64,000 nt of DNA from Chrysoperla carnea (taxonomy: Eukaryota > Arthropoda > Insecta > Neuroptera > Chrysopidae): NCBI RefSeq assembly GCF_905475395.1, contig NC_058340.1:68240181-68304180 (forward strand), given 5' to 3'. The position numbers and the translations under genes are program-made. Below are positions 1-12,868 of the stretch, piece by piece (positions within the stretch are counted from its first letter, which is position 1; every line of letters begins with the position of its first letter). Below the pieces are notes generated by a model that was given only the letters and a program-made list of their open reading frames with translations, ran no database searches and was not told the origin of the DNA.

Positions 1-1576
1 TACGTTAGTCAAAAAGAGATTCATCTTTCATATGCAGTGCTCATGTTCTACTATTGGTGCCACTCTTTCAATCACCTTCAATCTCACATTTGGGCACACA
101 AAAAAGTAATTATATCGAAACCTCATCTCGTAGTTCCAGAAAAAAATTTTTCTAATCGTAGGAGAAAAGATGGAATCTAATTATTACACGAATCCGAATT
201 TCTCCCACAATTTCCAAGATATTTTTTAGAACCCCTGGACGGGGAGAATTCACAATCGCAAAGAGTAATTTTCTTTGACAGAGCCATTTTGCAAGCAGTA
301 AAAATGACAGATCGATGCCCTGTAACTTTCCCGAATATTCTAGCTTAGTACATTTCTTTTGCTTAATTTTTACTTCTAGTCTTTAGAATAAGTGATACTT
401 TCTAATTACTAGTTTAGTTAGTCGTTAAACCATGTCATGCAGAATCTTTTTCGGAGACTTTACTGTTAGGCTTTTTCGAAGACTCAGCGTATGCTTATTT
501 TAAAGATGCAAAAAACAATTTTAGTTGAATTTTCATTATTCTTCATGCATACCTTAGAAGTAGAGTCGTCCTTCAAATTATGAAGTTAGAAGTTTAAACC
601 ACAGTGCCAATTTTTTCCCCACCAAGAAATGCACCCATTTCTTGCCGAGGAAAAAATTCTTTTAAAGTAAACCGCAGTTAATTATTATCGATTAATCTTT
701 ATAGATTACTGCGTATAATTATACACAACTTAGCATGTCGCTTGCATTCCGCCAGATTCTATTCCCAACAATTTTTTAGATTAGATATATTTTTACGGCT
801 ACTGACCGATAAAAATATTTATAGATACAAAAGTATCCGATGAGTTAATAATATAGGAGAAAGCATTCGATTTTAAGGTAGATTGAAAATATGTTGTTAT
901 ATTATTGGAGAAGTCTCTATACACACAAGACTTGATCGAATATACGAGTCGGTTTACAAAAGTTGATGATCGGTTCATTATTTATGTGATGCTATATAGC
1001 CGCGTATAGGTGGTATCTTCAAGCGATATTTATTTTACGCTAACAGAATATTAAAAAAACAGAAAACCGAACATGTATATTATATTTGTGTATAGGTTAT
1101 TACTTAATTTAACACATGCTGATAAAATTTATGTTATACACCTACCGCCTACAAATTAGTTTGAATAATTTTTTAGGGTCTTGTACCAAGAAAATTACAT
1201 TTCGTTACCTTTTATACGATAAGCCATTCAAAAAGGTATTCTTCGATAATGATGTAACTCAAACTCACCTATTTGCATTTAGGTTAAAAAAAACAACTGA
1301 ACCGTTAATATGTTGGATTGTTTCATACTTGATCAATTAGTTGTAACATAAAATTTAACCAATTTAGTGGAACTTTATTTGTTAAGTTTACGATTCAATG
1401 AACTTTTTGTTTAATTTTATTGTGTAAATATAACCGAATTACAAGAATAGCAAATATAGGATACGCAAGGAGAAATTTAATAACAATTCCCGTTTTTCTA
1501 TTCAATCCAATAAATTTTACAAAATACTAATAAAAAATTGTTTGTTACTGTAGCAAGTACTTGTAAGCTTGGTTTT
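1..1576. other. Non-coding AT-rich stretch
   Basis: No open frame with protein-like composition and no recognisable RNA gene or element was seen. The one 74-codon frame at 1116-1340 has no codon bias or motif and is treated as chance. Confidence 0.6.
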
Positions 1577-2030
1577 TGAATTTTTCGGGTGAAATGGCTC
1601 ACCAGGAAACATGTTGAAAAAGATGCTGCTAAATGTAAAAGTAAGTTTAAGCATGGTACAGGTGAGTTCAAGTGAAAATATGGAAGCCACACCTCATGGT
1701 AAGCATTCGAAACAAATTACATGAATGAAGTGCCGTACAGAAATAAATCCGGTACCGAAGTTACTGGAAGTTAAAAAAAAAACTTTTATCTTCCGTCAAC
1801 TTCCGAAGCCCCACATGTTTATTTCTGTACTGCATTTACGTTATTCGCTTCGAAAACTTACGCAGAATTTGTATCCAACAACGCAGTACATATTTTCAAG
1901 TGCAGAGGTGCAATACCAAAGAGTGTGGCTTCCATATTTTCACCAGAATTCACCTGTACTGCGCAAATTTTGTATATAGGAGCATATTTTTCATCCTGCT
2001 GGGTCATTTTACCCGAAAAATTTCAACATG
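1577..2030. repeat. Imperfect inverted repeat (foldback element candidate)
   Basis: The left arm (about 1577-1691) and right arm (about 1922-2026) are reverse complements over roughly 105-115 bases with scattered mismatches and small gaps. The best matching segment is GTGAAAATATGGAAGCCACA near 1673-1692, against its complement near 1922-1941. The arms are separated by about 230 bases. The outer limits are blurred, and no target-site duplication could be fixed. Inferred to be an old foldback transposable element. Confidence 0.55.
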
Positions 2031-3671
2031 GGCTTGTGGTCTATTCTCGCAGAAAATAATTTTGAGTAAAATCAATGACAATAGTTATTGTTTTCATTTT
2101 TGGCCCATTTTTTGTAAAGGGTAAATTTTACATATTGTAATCAAACTTCCCCACCAGAGAATTATAACCAAGTAAATTAAATAAATTCGCATCTCTATAT
2201 CTTCAGTGGATTTCGTAAAACCCTTTATCCATACACGAAGTGAGTCTTTTTTTTAGTCATTTATAAACTTAATATTAAATTTCCAAAACCTATTAAACAA
2301 ATATGAATGGAATTCCTATTTATAAATCTGTAAATATGATTGCAATTAAAAATAATTACTAAAAAAGTAATAATCGTTTTTATGGATATTTTTAGACACA
2401 TTTAAAATAGAAGAAACAAAAAAACCATTTAAGAAAAAAATGTCGTTAATGAAAAAAACTAAACAACGATTAGATTGTCTCATTTGTCATTAGCACAAAT
2501 GTTTTTATGAAATTTTATCGCTTTGTTTGTGTTTTTTTTTTTAAATTTCATCATCTATGTCCAAAAAAATATGTTATCTTAATTGGAGTCACCACCTGAG
2601 GTCTAGTCAAGACCGAAGGCGACTAAACTACTAGTTAAAATTGTTAATGAATGCGAATATTATTATATGCGGTTTTATCGATTATATTAAGTATCCTACT
2701 GTGAATTTTATTGTCAAAACGAGACCCATTAAAAAATTTTTTAAAAGTCACAATTTATTTGTATAAATAAAGCAAATATTTATGAATCTAGGTAGCTGAA
2801 TTTTAAGGTTAAACGGCCACTAAAAATGCATCGTTCAAATATTTTAAAAGTTTGATAATCGTAGTCTCAAACCAGAATGACCCAGAATTTGGCTTGTGCC
2901 CCTCTAATCAACAAATTTCTAGGAAATTATTTGTAATGTGTCCTCCAGTGAGGATGTTGTGTGCTTATAGGTTAACATGAAATTCGGAGTGCTGAAGACG
3001 CGGCTGAAGCGACTATAGTTGCATGAGTTGAGTAGTGTGACTAGGGTCAACACGACTCTATAAGCACATACCAAAGATCTTATAAGAACATGCCAAGCAA
3101 CTGCAGTCGCTTTGTAACCAAGCGATTTAAGACAAAGCGACATAGTCCTGTTTCACGTCAGTTGTCGTATAGGAATTCCACATTTAGTTGATTTAGCTGC
3201 AGCGAGCTTTTCTATGTAATAGTTACTCAATAAAGTGACATATATATGGTGTGTGATGTCATTATGGCATAATATACTTGAACTATGATTTCTAGTGCAT
3301 TTTTTACTTAAAAGACAAATAAATTAATTATTTTATATAAATGTTTAAGTTTTTACAAACAATTCGCTCAAGCATAAACCATAAATTATTATTACAAAAT
3401 AATATTACAGTTAAATAATTCTAAAAAAAAAGAATAATAATTAAAATAAACTTAAAAAAAATAAAAATAAAAATGTAAAGATGTATGAGACAAAATATTA
3501 TTTAATTCATTCTAAATATTCATTTAATCTTTTTTCTTAGGTTTTAATTATAAAAAATATGTAAAGGGTTTTCTATTAAATGTGTCTGAACTTTAAATTT
3601 AAATTGAATAAGTTTTATATGAGATCTCTTTTTTTTTTTTGAAGAGAAAAACTACTAGCCTAGCTGTACAA
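2031..3671. other. Non-coding AT-rich stretch
   Basis: Mostly A/T-rich low-complexity DNA, strongest at 2400-2560 and 3400-3480. No gene seen. A small structured patch at 2960-3110 with two crossing inverted repeats is described in the findings. Confidence 0.55.
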
Positions 3672-4440
3672 GGTTTCAAGAATTTGGAGGCCTGGTCACG
3701 GAAATAAGCAGATAAGTGATAGCTAGCGAAAAACTGAAATAACAGCTGAAAAGAATGATCTAAAATTAGTGGGTTTCAAAAAAAATTCCAACAAGATCGG
3801 ATCAAATATGCCTGTGTTATCACAAAAATGGAATTTTTGAACTTTATGACGTCATCAGAATCAAATAATTTAACTTTTCTCTATCACATCCAAATTTTAT
3901 CCAATTTTGATGAAACAAGTATGCAATCCTACTAAATTTGGGCCATATTTTTGAAATTTGTGATTAAAATTAACCTATCTCTAATAGGTTTCAAAAATTT
4001 GGAGTCCTGGTCCCGGAATGAAGCACATAAGTGATAGCTAGCGAAAAAGTAATTTCACAGATGAAAAGAATTACCCAAAATTAGAGGGTTTCAAAAAAAA
4101 TTCCAATAAGATCGGATCAAATATGCCTGTATTATCACAAAAATCGAATTTTTGAACTTTATGATGTCATCAGAATCCAAAAATTTAACTTTTCTCTATC
4201 ACATCCAAATTTTATCCAATTTTGATAAACCAAGTATGTAATCCTACTAAATTTGGGTCATACTTTTCAAATTTATGATCAAAATTAACCTAGCTCTAAT
4301 AGGTTTCAAGAATTTGGAGTCCTGGTCCCGTAATGAAGCACATAAGTGATAGCTAGAGAAAATGTGATTTCACCGCTGAAAAGAACGACCCAAAGTTAAT
4401 GAATTTCAAAACAAATTCCAATAAGATCGGCTAAAATTTG
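3672..4440 (+). repeat. Tandem array of a ~315-bp satellite-like repeat, 2.4 copies
   Basis: Copies begin at 3672, 3987 and 4302 (period 315), each opening with GGTTTCAA(A/G)AATTTGGAG and containing CATAAGTGATAGCTAG and a TGA(C/T)GTCATCAGAATC block. The third copy breaks off near 4440. The same family recurs inverted at 7540-8075 and as a decayed single copy at 40690-40960. It has no coding capacity. Confidence 0.85.
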
Positions 4441-4847
4441 GGACATACATAAATTTGGTATTAACTCATTAAGTTTAAAGTTTAGACACGCTTAATGGAA
4501 AACCTATTTAAAAATAACAAATTATTGCAAAGTTTTTAAGGAAAATCATCTTACCGTTTTTAATAATTGTTTGCTTTTGTCTTACTGTACTTAATTTAGG
4601 TTTTTTGTTTTGTTTAGTAGACGTGACTGACTGACTGACTAGATTGACGTAAGTATAGATGTTTATTTAAATCAACCAACCTAAAACAAAGAAGAAAAAA
4701 TTATGTTTTAAACAATGTTTGAAAAGATATTCTTGTTTACATTTACAGTAATCAAGAATATTATATAATGATATTATGTAATTGTATAGATAAATGTAGA
4801 TTAAATTATTTCGAAGCAATGGTACAGTATAGAAAATTAAAAATACG

Positions 4848-4970
4848 TTTTCAGCAACTTTGTATTGGTACGATTTAGGAAACGAGGTACAATTAAAAAA
4901 AAATCAAGGCAGTCTTTATAATTAATTAAAAACATTGCATAAAATTAAACTTATCAAAAAATAAAAAGAT
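4848..4970 (+). repeat. Interspersed repeat, copy 1 of a three-copy family
   Basis: The segment starting TTTTCAGCAACTTTGTATTG and running through a TTTAGGAAAC block is clearly homologous to 19537-19690. The downstream part of the 19.6 kb copy is matched in reverse complement at about 29262-29330. Family identity is unknown. Confidence 0.6.
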
Positions 4971-4974
4971 AATC

Positions 4975-5060
4975 TTTTATATATAAAAATCTCCTGTCAA
5001 CAATGTTCTTTTACGCTCAGCTTCGAAACCATTCAATCGATTTTAATTCAATTTTGTATA
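4975..5060 (+). mobile_element. Helitron-like 5' fragment
   Basis: The ATATATAAAAATCTCCTGTC opening, followed by a CTCAGCTTCGAAACC-type block and a GATTTTAATTCAATTTTGT block, follows the layout of non-autonomous Helitron-like repeats common in insects. The 3' hairpin and CTRR end are not present here, so this is a truncated or decayed copy. The assignment rests on remembered family layout and is tentative. Confidence 0.35.
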
Positions 5061-6519
5061 CAGTGTGTTCATTTCAAAAGTATTCGCCCTTAATAACTCT
5101 TGACCTGATGTGATTATCGTTTTTTATTAAAAACACGTCCATGAAGATATCGCTCAAAGTTCAATAATGGTACCTAAAAAATTTTAGGTTTCATCCTTTC
5201 AACCCTAAACAATCCAACTTCGAAACTTCAAATGGCACCACTACCTGGTTATACATAATTTGAAAAAGCATAAAATTTTCTATTCAGTCGTGATAAAAAA
5301 ATGAAATCTTGAGAAAGACTACGCAGAAGACGGAAGATATCTACCCTTAAGGACATATGCAAGGATTGAATAATACTAGGGATTTCAATAAAACTTTATA
5401 AAAACACTTTTATGATTCACAAAGTTTCCAAAAATCACAAAAATTTCCTTGGTCATCGGGCTTTTTATTATTATTTTATCGTTCAAAGTTGACTAAAAAA
5501 ATGATGAATCATATCGGTTATCCTGTTCAATTGGATATTTCTATATCAAAAAATCTAGAGAGTGTGATAAAAAACTATCTAAAATATTAAGACAATCTTG
5601 TAGTTTATAATAATACCATCAAAATATAAGGTTGTCGATGATATAAAAACAAAATTTTAATTTAATTATGAGTTCATCGAAAATTCATCATTTAATGAGC
5701 AGAGACGACTATAGTTAGAGTATTGATGATTGAAGAGCGATATCTATATTATCAAATTTATAAACATCACTTGCACACAATATATTATATATTTTAAAGG
5801 CAGCGCGAAAAATTTACGCAGTTGTACGCAACAGGCAATTCTCTTCTATGTATTATTTGCAAAATAGGAATGACTAGGAATATTATCTCGAATCTTTCTT
5901 TCAAGGATCTCTAGTCACAAACCCATTTTCATCACCAGGAGTTAGTTATATATTTTGATACTTCGAGCATTACTTATAGCACATATTTCAACGACCTATG
6001 CATAAAAATGATATACGATAAAAATATATTAATAATAATAATAACAATAATTTATTTTAAATAAAAAAAAGGTTTTTCTATATTTGTATGATTGTCACGT
6101 TATCATGGATGGATAAAATGAAAGGGCGAGGTCATATTTGTTTACAATATATTTAAATACGGTTACAGACGTTTTAATGTTCTGTTCTGTTCGTTAATAA
6201 TATATTATGATAATGAAATCATTATATGTGTGTTTTGTACTCAATATGTGTATACAGTCTGAGTAAGTCTGAGCAAGCAAGCAATGTTTATCATTAAATC
6301 ACATACTCATAATTACAGTGGCGCATTTAAGCTGGGGATATACAAACGTCAAATTGTACTCATATTAGTTACAACAGATGTTAATTTAAGCGTATGCCTC
6401 CCAACCGGAGCTGTGTTAAACCTTTTCGCGGTCTTGGGCAAATAAGGATCACGGGCAAGATCATATATATATCAAGAGACAAAACAAGAACATATATATG
6501 TGAAACTTCCACGCAGAGC

Positions 6520-6756
6520 TATAAGGACCCGTGACTGAATTTACGGCGCCTATCTGGCCGAATTCTAGTCATCGGTCGTTGCGTACGTTGTACTGCGCAT
6601 CATTGAAATTGAAATTGTGTTCAATCACTTTCAATTGATTGAAAACAAAAGACAAGAATGCGCAGTACAAAGCATGCAAAGACCGAGGTCAAGACCTCGC
6701 CCAGATAGGCACCGTTTTTCCTGATACCCTCTCCACTTGAGTTTCACGTCCTTAAA
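6520..6756. repeat. Long imperfect hairpin (foldback/MITE-like)
   Basis: The segment 6544-6600 (GGCGCCTATCTGG ... TACTGCGCAT) is the reverse complement, with some mismatches, of 6658-6715 (ATGCGCAGTACAA ... CCAGATAGGCACC). The loop is about 57 bases. Weaker complementarity extends outwards to an AAGGAC/GTCCTT pair near 6522 and 6751. GC content is higher than the surroundings. No target-site duplication was resolved. Confidence 0.65.
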
Positions 6757-7539
6757 GTAAAGTATTAAGTTCGCCTATGATAAGTTTTTTTTACTTAAGG
6801 ATGTATGACAACAATGTTTGATTTAAAGGCTCAAAACGCACAAACTACGCCACTGACCATTTTAAATTATTCCATAAAGTGTTTTTTTTCTTTTCGTTAA
6901 AATCGTTTCACGACTTCTTATATGATTTCTCTTCCAGGTTGTATAATTGCCAAAACATTTGCAATAATTTGCTACCACCGCCTCAAAATGACATCATTTG
7001 ATTGGCATATTTTAAATTTGCACACCATTTTATATTCATACAAGATAGGTTCTCAACCACGGCACGTCTTTTTGTGAACAGGATTAACAATAATTGATTC
7101 GAAAGGTGCAATTTTTTTGGCGTTCACACAAGACTTTAATTTTAAATATTTATAGATTAAGATTACAAACCGTTATTCAAGTTCTTTTTAACCTACAATT
7201 TCCCCTTAATCTTATTTCTTCAATATGGCCAACCGGGACGTTTCGGGCCGTTTTTAATAATAAAACATGAAGCTACAATAAAAGATAATGCACGATCGAT
7301 GTCTGAAAGAATTACTATTTAAAAAAATAATAATATTTATTTTAAATAAAATAAATATTATTTAAAAACGATTAAAATAATGTTTTTTTTCAAAATAAAC
7401 AAAATGGAAACAATATTGTTATATTTATTACAAAATGATGTTTTGTATTCAAACGATTCAAATTTAATAACAACAAAGTTGTAAGCATTTTGTAGGTATA
7501 CACACAGGCAAAAAAACAGGTTCATATATCAAAACTTTG
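6757..7539. other. Non-coding AT-rich stretch
   Basis: No gene seen. It includes a perfect 16-bp AT palindrome at 7329-7362 (arms AATAATATTTATTTTA and its complement, two-base spacer). Confidence 0.55.
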
Positions 7540-8075
7540 GGGACATTTCGGACAAAAAGTTTTAAATTTACATTTTTGTGACTTATGTTCCTAATTCCGG
7601 GACCAGTCCTCCACATTCTTAAAACCTATTAGAGCTAGATTAATTTTGGTCACAAATTTGAAAAGTATGACCCAAGTTTAGTAGGATAACATACTTGGAT
7701 TTTCAAAACTGGATAAAATTTGGATGTGATAAAGCAAAATTAAATTTTTTGAATTCTGATGACGTCATTAAGTTCAAAAATTAGATTTTTTTGATAACAC
7801 ATTTAAATTTGATCTTATTGGAATTTTTTTTGAAACCCACTAATTTTGGGTCATTCTTATCAGCCGTGATGTTAATTTTTCGCTAGCTATCACTTATGTG
7901 CCTAATTCCGGGAACAGGCCTCCACATTCTTGAAAACTATTAGAGGTAGGTTAATTTTGATCACAAATTTGAAAATTTTGACCCAAATTTAGTAGGATTG
8001 CATACTTGCTTTAGCAAAATTGGATACAATTTTGGATGTAATAAGCAAAATTAAATTTTATGCTATCATCTTTCG
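7540..8075 (-). repeat. Inverted array of the ~315-bp satellite-like repeat
   Basis: Read on the minus strand, this is the same repeat as at 3672-4440. A near-complete unit lies at about 7945-7633, with partial units on either side. Diagnostic blocks are the complements of CATAAGTGATAGCTAGCG and TGACGTCATC. The array faces the 3.7 kb array across 3.1 kb. Confidence 0.8.
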
Positions 8076-9511
8076 GGATAGGTACTGGACTACCATTGAA
8101 GTTTTGCTTTATCGAAAACTTTAAAGAATTTATAAAAAAAGAAGTCGATTCATATAAATTTTAAATAAATCCAAAAAAATAAGTTTTTATGGCGTTATTA
8201 TATGAATTAAGTTGAACGAACGCATTTTAATTACGTGGGCGAACGACCAAGATGTGATTATATACACACAATATGTAACCGGCTGGCTGCAGCGCGCTTA
8301 ATATGTGACGGCTGACGACGCGATGCATTCAATTCTTTGCTGCGATATATACAAACTATAAGGCTAGAGGGTCTTTTGGTCTTGTTAACGAAAAAAATAA
8401 ATATAATATATAATAAATCTTCAAGTTGAAGCAAATATGAATTGTTTAAGGGATCAAAAGGTCAAAAAGTTTGAATACACATTCGTAGAAAATGGTTTTA
8501 AATTGTTTTGTACGTATTTTATTTTTTACTTTTCACGTTAAAGTCTGAATTAAGCCTATAAGAAATGGCAGATCTTATACCACTTTTTTTTTCCAAAACT
8601 TGGAATTTGTCGATATATACGTCTTTCAAAATCTCGCTAAATTGTAGTGATTTTGCAATGGATGTACGAACTCTGCTAGTTATGCCTTTTTTCCTATTTT
8701 TAGCAAAGTGAAATCAAAACCCACTTGTTCTTTTTCTTGGCCGACCAATCACCAGTTGACCTCGTATTCAGTTATACTGAACCCTTAATAAATTTGGACA
8801 TGTTCACCCACATTAAATTTCATTCTTTTTTTTTTTTTTTTTATAACACGACAAGTAGTTTTTGACTTATGATGCAGTAAACCGGCTTATCTTTTACAAC
8901 TTCTTAAGTGGGTATATATGTTACAACGGATCCATCATCAGTTGTGCTCCATTAACAATCGTATACAAACTTAAGCCACTAAAGTAATCCGTTGTTGGGG
9001 TAACAATAGAACTAGTACCAAGCGTAATATTTGACAGCCATTTTAAAATAGCTGGAAATTTGAGAAGATGATAATAAATATTCTGCCTCGCATAATGGAA
9101 CACACGCTTATCAACCTAGGATCATCCTCACTGATTGTATCTGAATAAGATCATAGAATGTATGTGATTGAAATATTGAAAACCCTACACTTTGAGAGTC
9201 CAGCAACAGCTACAATTGGTATTTTAATGATTCTGGATGAATGAGTTTTACTTGGTAATCCATAAAAAACAAGAGTATATAATTGTAAAATTTAATGCAT
9301 ACATATTACCATATATTCAATGGTATATTATGTTGTTAGATTCAAGGTACATTAGTTATAGTTATATGCAACTTTATCTCCTCAAAATTGAACGTTATGT
9401 TTAAAACTGGAATATGGTATAATAAGAGTATCACCAATAACCAATCATTTACTTTGCGATTGACACAACGACAATCAGTCTTCAGCCTTTTTTTTCACCC
9501 ACGTCACCCAC
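8076..9511. other. Non-coding stretch
   Basis: No gene seen. A CpG-richer patch at about 8225-8345 stands out from the AT-rich background. A poly-T run lies at 8827-8842. Confidence 0.5.
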
Positions 9512-9700
9512 TAGTGACGTCATACGTGGTATCGCCATAGTGAGTACATATGAAACTTTGTTTTGCTAAAAAGAGATGAGCAATCTTTGAATGCAATCTT
9601 TCATTGCTTATAACTTCTTCGTTCTTTAATCAATTTTCATTTCACTTTCAAATTTTGGCATGGCATCAAGTCTAGTTTTACATTTGTATGGGTAATATAG
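9512..9700 (+). repeat. Interspersed repeat, paired with 39985-40175
   Basis: Shared blocks in the same order are GTGACGTCAT, GAAACTTTGTTTTGCTAAAA (AAAACTTTGTTTTGCTAAAA at 40 kb), TTTAATCAATTTT(C/A)ATTTCA and ATCAAGTCTAGTTT(T/C)ACATTT. The two copies are diverged but plainly homologous and in the same orientation. Family unknown. Confidence 0.7.
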
Positions 9701-12087
9701 ACATTTCGACATCAGAAGAATCCCTTATTGAAGATTTTCCAGGTGCTTTGAAAGAAAACTTTCCAGCTACGAAGAAACTCGAGCTTGACACTAGCCACTT
9801 AATTTTCTAACCGTTCTGAAATAATGACCAAGCCTGGCCTAAAATCTACAAAAGTAATCCGTTGCAGTAATAAATGCATATATATTTATAATCTTGAATA
9901 TCCACAAACAACAATTTAACACCATTAAGGTAAAATATTATATTATTAACAATGGAATATTCTTTTTTATTATTAAAATAAAAAACCTGACTTTTCTATA
10001 TTTAAAGTATGAGTCATAATGAAGTGACTGAGTTGAGTTACCAAGTTGAGGTCTGTACAGACGAATGACTCTCTTCTTCTTGAGTCTTATACTTACTACG
10101 ATGATGAATAATCACGATCTCTTAATGTTATTTTATTTCACTTTGAAGAAGAAGTTATTTATAGATACGAATATATGTCACATCATATCTTGGATATATG
10201 TATGAAATAAAGAATGGGGTGAATCGAATCAGTGGAGTAACTAGAAACAGTGAAATATCTGGCAATAAAACTTCGAAAAAGTTTTTCAGTGATTTAAAAT
10301 ATAAATGTATCTATTTCTATAAGTATTCTTACGCGGAAATATTTATAGAAAATCTTTTTCCAAGTTTTATTGCTGATTATTCTAAAGCATCCATGGGCAA
10401 AAGTGGCTTAAAGAAGCCACCCAGACTTCTGTATCTAACATACGAGTAAGACAGTGATACCCTAACCAGTGTCAACCAATAATAACGAGGAAGACAGAGA
10501 AACATTACTACTAGAGAAACTGAGATAAGTAGAAGAGTCGTATACCCGTCTCGCTTCCTCCTCAATGAGCAATACGGACTTGCACGCAAGAGACAAACAA
10601 TAAACTTTATGGCACGCAATAAACTTATAACAATGGTGGCTTTGACTTACAATAACTCGCCCACGCCTGTTCTATAGTTTCTCTTCAACTCACGTTATCG
10701 GTGTTTGTAATTGAACTCCTCCAAAACGGCTAAACCGATTTTGATGAAATTTGTATGTGTGTTCAAGTAGATGCAAGGATGATTTGGATTCACAATTCGG
10801 TTCACTAGAAATTATTTTCGAGTGTTCCGCACCAAGAAAATTAAAACCCACGAATTAAATGGTGGAAACGCATATAAATTATTATATTACATTACATCTG
10901 ACTATTCAAATGTATTTATTTGCGCTCCCACCATATTTATCAAGAACTATGAACAGCTATTTGAATAATATTGAGGCATTATTTAGTATTATTCAGGTAT
11001 TGTGAAGCTCCATTACCGTAGGCTTCAGCCAGGTCGAAGGCCAGTTATTTCAAAGTTTTAAGTTTCCACTTCTTTCGAAAGTCCCCATGGCTAACTATCT
11101 TTTTTTTACTGTATGGGTAAAATGATCAAACTATGTCCATTAATTTATGGTAAATTTTGAAATTTCAAGGCGTCGGGCTGAGTATATCACGCCTTGCCGA
11201 GTATTGAACAAGAATCGACAGTGTCGGATAGCCAAAATATTTCTTATTAGAGCATGAAAAAGGTCGGATATTAATCAATTTTTGCGGGGCAATTAAAAGT
11301 TTGTCTAACCTAGAACTTAAAAGACGAACCTTTCTCAATACCGGCGCTTTCTCAAAATTGTTAGACTATCTGGTGATGCTTCCCGAGTTCCATTTTTACT
11401 CGAGTGATTCAAGTGCAAACAAATTTACACTACCTTTATACCTAATTGCTTTTTACAGATTTCAGATTTCATAATCATACATATTTTAAAAGTGCATTTT
11501 GATTAAATTGATGCGTAGGTTCAGCTTGATGGTATAACTTGCCAGAGCAACATTTTTCAATTTAATTCACTTCTTCACAGACCAATAAACAATATAATAA
11601 TTCTTCTCTCTGATATGATTCTAATAAACTAGTTATAATATATTATGTTCCCATGGTACAAGAAAAACGCTACTTAGGCAGCATTCAACTTTGGAGCAGT
11701 GACTCTGTGAAGAAGACAAATAATGTTGCAATCACATATAATATATAGGTAATATAATAAAAATTCATGGGCACGCTTGACTCGTTTGTTCGTTGTTTAT
11801 ACTCTCTGGTGCAACAACGAACGGCGACTCAGTCTATTATTTATTAAACTCTATTTTTTTAAGAATAGTATATTAATCATTTGAATTTATTTTTGAATAT
11901 GTCGCGTTCATTGTACATGCTTTAGAAGCCATAACATACTCATATAATACCGGTGACCGAATATAAAAGGTTCATATTATGGTATTGTAGTTCAATTTAA
12001 AGTTAAATATGTACAAAGTGGTTGACATTGAAGGGCCATATTTAGACTTTAATCCATAGTTATTATTTAAAAAAAAATTACACATTG
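9701..12087. other. Non-coding stretch with one Helitron-like fragment
   Basis: Apart from the fragment at 10680-10810, no element or gene was recognised. Frames at 10198-10449 and 10377-10619 overlap on opposite strands and have no recognisable protein features. Confidence 0.5.
10680..10810 (+). mobile_element. Helitron-like non-autonomous fragment
   Basis: The segment AACTCCTCCAAAACGGCTAA, followed by an ACCGATTTTGATGAAATTTG block, is the conserved 5' portion of a widespread insect family of non-autonomous Helitron-like repeats. No 3' CTRR end was found nearby. The identification relies on recalled family consensus, not a search. Confidence 0.45.
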
Positions 12088-12868
12088 TAAGTGAAGGTGG
12101 TCTAAAATGATCCTCTATTTAATTTTACTATTCAACATATTTGCAACGTCGAAATATTTTCGAGTTCTTTATTTAAATGTTACAATATTGGTATATAAAT
12201 TTCTTTTCATCTGTTCAAATTTTTAGAACTATTCAATATTTTTCAAAATGTATCGTTTTGACCGACCTTGTAAGGATAGTGGGTAAAATGATCACGTTGC
12301 ATTTTTTTTATCAAACAGTTCACATAAAATATTAACTGTTCTTTTACATTGCATCAACGATTAGTATGAAAACAAAAATCACTGGTAGGTAAATTCATCT
12401 AAATTAACACATTCAAAATACGTTACATGATGGGGAATCATTTTATCTATTATAATTTTACACATAAAATAGGGATCATTTTAGCTTATATAAAGGGGAT
12501 CATTTTACCCGTAACGACATATTTGAATTTTGTCATAAAAATTGACCTTAAAATTTCTTAATCGCCTATAAAAATGTGTTAAAAAAATATTATTAAAGGT
12601 CAACAAAAGCCAAGAGTAAAAACAGCCAGCCGGCAAAAACTAATACAAAAAAAGAAATTTTACTTTTTTTTTTAAGTAAAATTAATATTTTTGCTACGAA
12701 ACACAAATTAGCTTATACATCACCATAAGTCTTTGTTGAACGATTAATTTGATCGCGCGGAAATCATATATCGATAAATATACTAGATGGCTTTAATGGT
12801 TTACTTAAAACAACGAGGGATTATTTTACCCGGAGGGATCATTATAGACCACTTTTCCCTACATATAG
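12088..12868. mobile_element. Putative inverted-repeat element with subterminal GGATCATTTTACCC motifs
   Basis: GGTGGTCTAAAATGATCCTC at about 12097-12116 is matched in reverse complement by the end near 12834-12856. Inside, the phrase GGGTAAAATGATCA (12281) and its complement GGGATCATTTTACCCG (12497) recur, with further variants at 12432, 12472 and 12818. Terminal inverted repeats plus repeated subterminal motifs suggest a DNA transposon remnant. No transposase is visible, and the target-site duplication is unresolved. Confidence 0.45.

Larger units (their letters stand above)
4441..6519. other. Non-coding stretch with repeat fragments
   Basis: No gene seen. It holds a short (TGAC)n run near 4624, a repeat fragment at 4848-4970, a Helitron-like 5' fragment at 4975-5060 and a short (ATA)n run near 6029-6050. 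Confidence 0.55.

Noticed and set aside
10198-10619. Overlapping 80-83 codon frames on both strands
   Set aside because: No motif, no splice context and mutually overlapping; expected by chance.
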